Assembly (NCBI GenBank): GCA_031287815.1
Contig: JAITSM010000019.1
Span: forward strand, 1-9,888
From: Prevotellaceae bacterium
Lineage (GTDB): Bacteria > Bacteroidota > Bacteroidia > Bacteroidales > UBA932
Direction of reading: 5' to 3'
Length of the DNA stretch: 9,888 nucleotides
The translations under genes were made by a program, and so were the position numbers. Shown here piece by piece: positions 5,916 through 9,888 of this stretch (the first letter of the stretch is position 1; the number at the start of each line of letters is the position of its first letter). The notes under the pieces are model-generated. The model was not told the DNA's origin. It worked only from the letters and a program-made list of their open reading frames with translations, and made no database searches.

Positions 5916-5946
5916 CAAATATATTACTTTATTTTTTAATTCCAAA
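5916..5946 (-). promoter_or_regulatory. Promoter of the FISUMP gene leader
   Basis: On the minus strand TTTG (5943-5946), a 19-base spacer and TATATTTG (5916-5923) match the Bacteroidota promoter exactly. It is the only full match in the 545 bases between the FISUMP gene and thrA that points to the FISUMP gene. The region is AT-rich. Confidence 0.65.
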
Positions 5947-5978
5947 TATTTTTGAAAAAATTTTACTCCCCGAGTTAA

Positions 5979-6035
5979 AAAGGTGCCAACTAATTCTCCA
6001 TTTTCAATTCTCCATTGAAAAAGCCCCTCACCTTT
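5979..6035. repeat. Half hairpin repeat, site F (degenerate core)
   Basis: GGTGCCAAC (5982-5990) looks like a decayed GGCGCCAGC core. It is followed by TAATTCTCCATTTTCAATTC and CTCCATTGAAAA, the same arm words as the right arm of site B. No left arm is present. AAAGGTG (5979-5985) and CACCTTT (6029-6035) enclose it as a 7-bp inverted repeat. It lies just upstream of the thrA promoter. Confidence 0.6.
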
Positions 6036-6064
6036 CACAAAAAGGACATAAATTTTCAACTATT

Positions 6065-6096
6065 TTTTTCGATCTTACAAAATTGTACTACCTTTG
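6065..6096 (+). promoter_or_regulatory. Promoter of thrA
   Basis: TACCTTTG (6089-6096) is a perfect -7 element; the T-run ending in TTTCG (6067-6071) is the nearest -33 candidate. Transcription would start near 6103, leaving about 15 bases before the ATG at 6118. There is no room for a thr attenuator leader peptide. Confidence 0.65.
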
Positions 6097-6117
6097 TCGG
6101 GTTTAGTAAATTATCCT

Positions 6118-8550
6118 ATGGCAAAGATTTTAAAATTCGGCGGTTCGTCGGTCGCTACGCCCGAAAACATTAAGAAAGTAAAAGCGATTGTAGAACAAAG
6201 CGCCGATAATAAATTTGTAGTCGTTTCGGCGCTGGGCGGCGTCACCGACCAGCTGGTAAAGGCTGGCAGCCTTGCCGCCGCAGGCAACGAAGCATTCAAA
6301 AAAGAACTGGAAGAAATAGAACAACGCCACCTGAACGCCGCAAAGGCCTTAGTCAAGCCGCAGCAACAGGGGCACGTGCTGAGCGGGCTGAAAGTGCTGC
6401 TTAATGAACTCGAAGATTATTTGCAGAGCATGTCGCGCCTGCAGGAACATACGCCGAAATTGCAGGATTATGTGCTCAGCTTCGGCGAGCGCATGAGCGC
6501 CTTCCTGGTGAGCGAAGTGATAGACGATGCCGTGTTGCTCGACACGCGTAACATCATCAAAACCGACAGTGCCTTCGGCAAGGCGCAGGTCGATTTTGAA
6601 AAAACGAAAATCTGCGCCGGCGCTATTTTATCGAACATCAAAGGGCGGGCGGTGCTGCCCGGCTTCATTGCGTCGGACGGCAACGGTGCCACCACCACGC
6701 TCGGCAGGGGCGGCAGTGACTATACCGCCGCTATCCTGGCGGCCGCCATCGGCGCATCGGAAGTGGAGATATGGACGGACGTGGACGGCTTCATGACCGC
6801 CGACCCGCGCAAGGTCGACAAGGCTTATCCCATCAAACGCCTCAGCTACCTGGAGGTTTTCGAACTGTCGAACTTCGGCGCAAAAGTTATTTATCCGCCG
6901 ACGGTGCATCCGCTGTTGCCCGCCAACATTTCCATGCGGATAAAAAACACCTTCAACCCCTCAGCCGAAGGCACGCTGGTGAACGCCTGCGCCGACAGGG
7001 CGTCCGGCCAGTCGGTCAAAGGCATTTCCTCGATTGACGACATTGCTTTGCTCACCCTGCACGGCGTGGGAATGGCCGGCATACTGGGCATTTCCAAACG
7101 CCTGTTCGGCGCACTGGCGGAAGCGAAGGTCAACGTAGCGCTTATTTCACAAGCCTCGTCCGAGCAGTCGATCACCTTTGCCATTGTGCCGGAGGATGTG
7201 GCGCAGGCGCGGCAGGCCATAGAGCGCGCCTTTGAAATAGAAATAACCCACCAAACCATCGGGCTCAAAATAGAACACGATATGTCGGTCATTGCCATTG
7301 TAGGCGAAAATATGAAACGCATGCCCGGTATATCTGGCAAGCTCTTTCACGCACTGGGGAAAAACGGCGTGAATGTGGTCGCCATTGCCCAGGGGTCGTC
7401 GGAGCTGAATATTTCCACCGTCGTGCGCAAGCCCGATTTGCGCAAGGCGCTTAATGTAATCCATGAAGCCTTTTTTCTCGTCGAATACAAGGAAATTTTC
7501 CTCTACATCGCCGGCATCGGCACGGTGGGCAGCCACCTGATGGAGCAAATACGGCAGCAACGCGACGACCTGATGAAACGGCACGGGTTAAAAATAAACC
7601 TCGTCGGCGCGCTCAACTCCCGGAAAATGCTCTTCAACGAACAGGGCATCGGGCTGGACGGCGTCAAGGAAACGCTGGAGCGCGACGGCGCGCCGCTCGA
7701 CCTGCAAGGCTTCCTGCACCACCTGGCCTCGCTCAACCTGCGCAACAGCATCTTTGTCGACTGCACCGCCGCTACGGAGGTAGCGGACATTTACGAAAAC
7801 GTACTCCAAGCCTTCGTATCGGTAGTCACGGCAAACAAAATCGCCTGTTCCGGCCCTTACGAATCTTACCGGAAACTGCAAGGCCTCTCGCGGACGCGCG
7901 GGGTAAAGTTCCTCTACGAAACAAACGTCGGCGCGGGGCTGCCGCTCATTAAAACCATCAACGAACTGGTCTTAAGCGGCGACAAAATCACCCGGCTGGA
8001 AGCCGTACTTTCCGGCACCCTCAACTTTATTTTCAATACCATCAGCCAGGAAATCCCCCTGAGCCGCGCCATCGAAATGGCAAAAGAAAAAGGCTACGCC
8101 GAACCCGACCCCCGCGTTGACTTGAGCGGTACGGACGTACTCCGCAAAATACTCATCTTATCCCGCGAATGCGGCTACCCGTTAGAAAAAGCCGACATCG
8201 AAATCATCCCCTTCCTGCCCCCTGCCTGCTTTGACACGCCCGGCATCGACGGGTTTTTCGACGAGCTGCGGAAACTCGACGCCGCTTTTGAAGCGCAACG
8301 CAAGGCTTTGTACGCCGCAGGCAAACGCTGGCGCTTTGTAGCCTCGCTCCACAACGGGAAAGCGGCTATTGGCCTGCAGGAAGTAGACAGCGCCCACCCC
8401 TTCTTTCACCTGCAAGGCACCGACAACATCATCACCCTCTACACCGAACGCTACAACGCGCAACCGATGGTCATCGCCGGCGCCGGCGCCGGCGCTGCCG
8501 TTACCGCCGCCGGCCTCTTCGGCGACATCATCCGGATAGCCAATATTTAG
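6118..8550 (+). CDS. thrA: Bifunctional aspartate kinase / homoserine dehydrogenase
   Basis: This fused cytoplasmic enzyme phosphorylates aspartate and later reduces aspartate semialdehyde to homoserine. The 810-residue length is typical of ThrA/MetL fusions. Residues 1-290 are the kinase: KFGGSS (7-12), SFGERMSA (121-128), GRGGSDYTAA (197-206), WTDVDGFMTADPR (219-231). Residues 300-455 carry two ACT-like regulatory segments (VGMAGILGISKRLF and MPGISGKLF are their cores), where threonine feedback would act by family analogy. Residues 460-810 are homoserine dehydrogenase: nucleotide loop GIGTVG (466-471), TANK with K574, ETNVGAGLPLI (601-611) and GYAEPDPRVDLSGTDVLRK (659-677), where E662, D673 and K677 keep the spacing of the yeast catalytic E208/D219/K223. 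The ATG at 6118 is chosen because the in-frame TTG at 6094 lies inside the promoter. It is followed by thrB. Confidence 0.97.
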   Translation: MAKILKFGGSSVATPENIKKVKAIVEQSADNKFVVVSALGGVTDQLVKAGSLAAAGNEAFKKELEEIEQRHLNAAKALVKPQQQGHVLSGLKVLLNELEDYLQSMSRLQEHTPKLQDYVLSFGERMSAFLVSEVIDDAVLLDTRNIIKTDSAFGKAQVDFEKTKICAGAILSNIKGRAVLPGFIASDGNGATTTLGRGGSDYTAAILAAAIGASEVEIWTDVDGFMTADPRKVDKAYPIKRLSYLEVFELSNFGAKVIYPPTVHPLLPANISMRIKNTFNPSAEGTLVNACADRASGQSVKGISSIDDIALLTLHGVGMAGILGISKRLFGALAEAKVNVALISQASSEQSITFAIVPEDVAQARQAIERAFEIEITHQTIGLKIEHDMSVIAIVGENMKRMPGISGKLFHALGKNGVNVVAIAQGSSELNISTVVRKPDLRKALNVIHEAFFLVEYKEIFLYIAGIGTVGSHLMEQIRQQRDDLMKRHGLKINLVGALNSRKMLFNEQGIGLDGVKETLERDGAPLDLQGFLHHLASLNLRNSIFVDCTAATEVADIYENVLQAFVSVVTANKIACSGPYESYRKLQGLSRTRGVKFLYETNVGAGLPLIKTINELVLSGDKITRLEAVLSGTLNFIFNTISQEIPLSRAIEMAKEKGYAEPDPRVDLSGTDVLRKILILSRECGYPLEKADIEIIPFLPPACFDTPGIDGFFDELRKLDAAFEAQRKALYAAGKRWRFVASLHNGKAAIGLQEVDSAHPFFHLQGTDNIITLYTERYNAQPMVIAGAGAGAAVTAAGLFGDIIRIANI

Positions 8551-8571
8551 AACAAAGTATGATGTATGATG

Positions 8572-8663
8572 TTTAATGTGACTAATTTTTTAATGTGACT
8601 AATTACTCCGGCGCCAGCCCAATTAGTCACATTAGTCACATTAAAGAATTAGTCACATTAAAG
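8572..8663. repeat. Hairpin repeat, site C, between thrA and thrB
   Basis: Two copies of TTAATGTGACTAATT (8573-8587, 8590-8604) form the left arm, TCCGGCGCCAGC (8607-8618) is the core, and repeated AATTAGTCACATTA words (8620-8663) form the complementary right arm. At least 14 bases per side pair exactly. The arm ends four bases before the thrB ATG, so the hairpin fills the whole thrA-thrB gap and could affect thrB expression. Confidence 0.8.
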
Positions 8664-8666
8664 AAT

Positions 8667-9590
8667 ATGATCAAAATCTTCTCTCCCGCCACCGTAGCCA
8701 ACGTAGCCTGCGGTTTTGACGTTTTAGGCTTTGCGCTTCATACCCCCGGCGACCAAATCAGCATGGCGCTCAACAATACCGGACGCATAGAACTGCACGA
8801 CCAAACCCCCTACCGCCTCCCCCTCACTCCCGAAAAAAACGTTACCGCCGTAGCCCTCCAGTCCATGCTCGACGCCCTCCACAGCCAACAAGGCTTTACC
8901 ATCACCTTCCTCTCGAAAATCATGCCCGGCAGCGGCGTCGGCTCCAGCGCCGCCAGCGCCGCCGCCGCCGTCTTCGGCGCAAATGAACTGCTCGGGCGCC
9001 CCTTTACCCGCCCCCAGCTCGTCCCCTTTGCCATGCAAGGCGAACGCGCCGCCAGCGGAACCGCCCACGCCGACAACGTTGCCCCCGCGCTACTCGGCGG
9101 CTTCACCCTCATACGCAGCTATACCCCCCTCGACATTATCCCCCTTCCCCATCCCCCCCTCTACGCCACCATCGTACACCCCCAAATCGAAGTACGCACC
9201 AGCGACAGCCGCAAAATTCTCCGACAGGAAGTACCCATCAAAAAAGCCATACAACAATGGGGCAACCTCGCCGGCCTCGTCGCCGGCCTCTTCACCAACG
9301 ACTACCAGCTCATCGGACGCTCCCTCCACGACGTCATTATCGAACCCGTACGCGCCCTCCTCATCCCCGAATTTTACGCCATCAAACAAGCCGCCATTGA
9401 CGCCGGCGCGCTCGGATGCAGCATCTCCGGCAGCGGCCCCTCCATCTTCGCCCTCAGCCCCGACGAAGCCACCGCCCGGCAAGCCGCACAAGCCATGCAC
9501 GCCCACTTCGACCGGCTCGGTATCGACAGCCACCTCTTCGTCTCCCCCATCAACCGGGAAGGAGTGAAAATAATGGAGAACGAAGGATGA
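8667..9590 (+). CDS. thrB: Homoserine kinase (GHMP kinase family)
   Basis: Phosphorylates homoserine to O-phosphohomoserine, the substrate of threonine synthase. The 307-residue protein has the GHMP-kinase motifs in order: FSPATVANVACGFDVLG (5-21), the ATP loop PGSGVGSSAASAAAA (87-101), GTAHADNVAPALLGG (131-145) and the C-terminal GCSISGSGPSIFAL (250-263). All are intact and the length is normal for ThrB. The ATG at 8667 is preferred over the in-frame GTG at 8595, because residues from the earlier start would be translated hairpin repeat. The coding strand is very C-rich; in 9121-9180 I count 34 C and 3 G, unlike pdxA and rnhA. The last codons (KIMENEG) share 14 bases with the end of the radical SAM gene. 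thrC is expected next but is not in the window. Confidence 0.96.
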   Translation: MIKIFSPATVANVACGFDVLGFALHTPGDQISMALNNTGRIELHDQTPYRLPLTPEKNVTAVALQSMLDALHSQQGFTITFLSKIMPGSGVGSSAASAAAAVFGANELLGRPFTRPQLVPFAMQGERAASGTAHADNVAPALLGGFTLIRSYTPLDIIPLPHPPLYATIVHPQIEVRTSDSRKILRQEVPIKKAIQQWGNLAGLVAGLFTNDYQLIGRSLHDVIIEPVRALLIPEFYAIKQAAIDAGALGCSISGSGPSIFALSPDEATARQAAQAMHAHFDRLGIDSHLFVSPINREGVKIMENEG

Positions 9591-9691
9591 ATTAGGAGTT
9601 AGGAGTTAAGAACTAAGAGTTAAGAGTTAAGAGCGCTGGCGCCAGCCTAATTAGTCACATTAGCACATTAGTCACATTAGCACATTAAAGA
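9591..9691. repeat. Hairpin repeat, site D, with mismatched arms
   Basis: The core GCTGGCGCCAGC (9635-9646) is intact. The left arm (9591-9634) is built of GAGTTAAGA/GGAGTTA words, while the right arm (9648-9689) is built of ATTAGTCACATTAGCACATT words. The two arms are not complementary to each other, so only the core can fold. It follows the thrB stop codon directly. Confidence 0.8.
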
Positions 9692-9697
9692 AGGTGC

Positions 9698-9812
9698 CTG
9701 CCGTGTTCGCGGACGCGAACCTGCCGTGTTCGCGTCCGCGAACCTGCCGTGTTCGCGCTCGCGAACCAACCGTGTTCGCGGACGCGAACCAGCCGTGTTC
9801 GCGCTCGCGAAC
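9698..9812. repeat. Five-unit palindrome array, exact 23-base period
   Basis: Five units at 9698, 9721, 9744, 9767 and 9790 each contain a 16-base palindrome GTTCGCG-NN-CGCGAAC (9705-9720, 9728-9743, 9751-9766, 9774-9789, 9797-9812) after a 7-base spacer (CTGCCGT three times, then CAACCGT and CAGCCGT). All 14 stem bases are the same in all five units, and only the central two bases change: GA, TC, CT, GA, CT. A 23-base period rules out a coding repeat. The array lies in the thrB 3' intergenic region and has no spacer diversity, so it is not CRISPR. Confidence 0.92.
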
Positions 9813-9888
9813 CAGCGGATGTCTTCCGCAGGCACGTGCGGACGAACGCCATAAGAGGGATAGATAAGGGGTCATCACTGCGTTGTGG
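9813..9888. other. Window end: competing small hairpins, no gene seen
   Basis: GCGGA-TGTCT-TCCGC (9815-9829) and TCCGCA-TGCGGA (9825-9830 with 9837-9842) share bases and cannot form together. No T-run follows, so they are not a clear terminator. No coding start is recognised before the window ends. Confidence 0.4.

Noticed and set aside
8595..8666. N-terminal extension of thrB from a GTG
   Set aside because: The extra 24 residues are translated hairpin repeat; the family's N-terminal motif starts right after the ATG at 8667.
8983..9567. Proline/serine-rich frame of 194 codons inside thrB
   Set aside because: It arises from the C-rich composition of thrB read in the wrong frame; thrB itself has all its motifs.
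9698..9812. CRISPR array
   Set aside because: Period is only 23 bases, the intervals between palindromes are 7 bases and nearly the same, and there are no cas genes in the window.
9672..9878. Minus-strand frame rich in REHG and ASANT repeats
   Set aside because: The 23-base unit rotates through all frames, so the frame is a by-product of the palindrome array and the adjoining repeat arm.

Overview
The window reads as a stretch of a Bacteroidota chromosome, probably Bacteroidales-like. At least six putative promoters follow that phylum's rule (a -33 TTTG and a -7 TAnnTTTG about 19-20 bases apart). The protein set also fits: PdxA, a fused ThrA, a GHMP-kinase ThrB and a secreted FISUMP-domain protein. 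There is no transposase, integrase, phage gene or CRISPR array, so the coding part is housekeeping. What is unusual lies between the genes.

Layout. Positions 1-316 hold a perfect TGCTG pentamer repeat, two leftward promoters and a hairpin repeat. From 317 to 2031 everything is on the minus strand: a tRNA-Pro(UGG) with its own promoter, a YhcH/YjgK/YiaL-family protein and a YtqA/YhcC-type radical SAM protein. A divergent promoter at about 2100 drives pdxA and rnhA on the plus strand. Positions 3725-4407 are non-coding and full of hairpins: a composite repeat, a terminator-like hairpin, a G-rich hairpin and a C/G hairpin array. A secreted FISUMP-domain protein lies on the minus strand at 4408-5571, with a promoter about 340 bases upstream and a strongly structured leader between. 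The plus-strand pair thrA (fused aspartate kinase/homoserine dehydrogenase) and thrB (homoserine kinase) fills 6118-9590. A 23-base-period palindrome array follows thrB.

How the genes work together. ThrA carries out the first and third steps from aspartate towards threonine, and ThrB phosphorylates the homoserine; thrC is not in the window. PdxA acts in deoxyxylulose-5-phosphate-dependent pyridoxal phosphate synthesis, and rnhA follows it closely in a likely two-gene operon. The tRNA, the YhcH-family gene and the radical SAM gene share a strand, but only the last two are close enough to suggest co-transcription.

Most worth a second look. (1) A family of intergenic hairpin repeats has the shared core GCTGGCGCCAGC but interchangeable arms built from short iterated words; one copy has arms of two different types, and a related word forms the C-terminal codons of two unrelated genes. 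(2) The leader of the FISUMP gene carries several perfect, mutually exclusive stems. (3) Two tandem hairpin arrays differ in sequence but share a pitch of about 22 bases. All functional statements about these elements are inference from the sequence alone.
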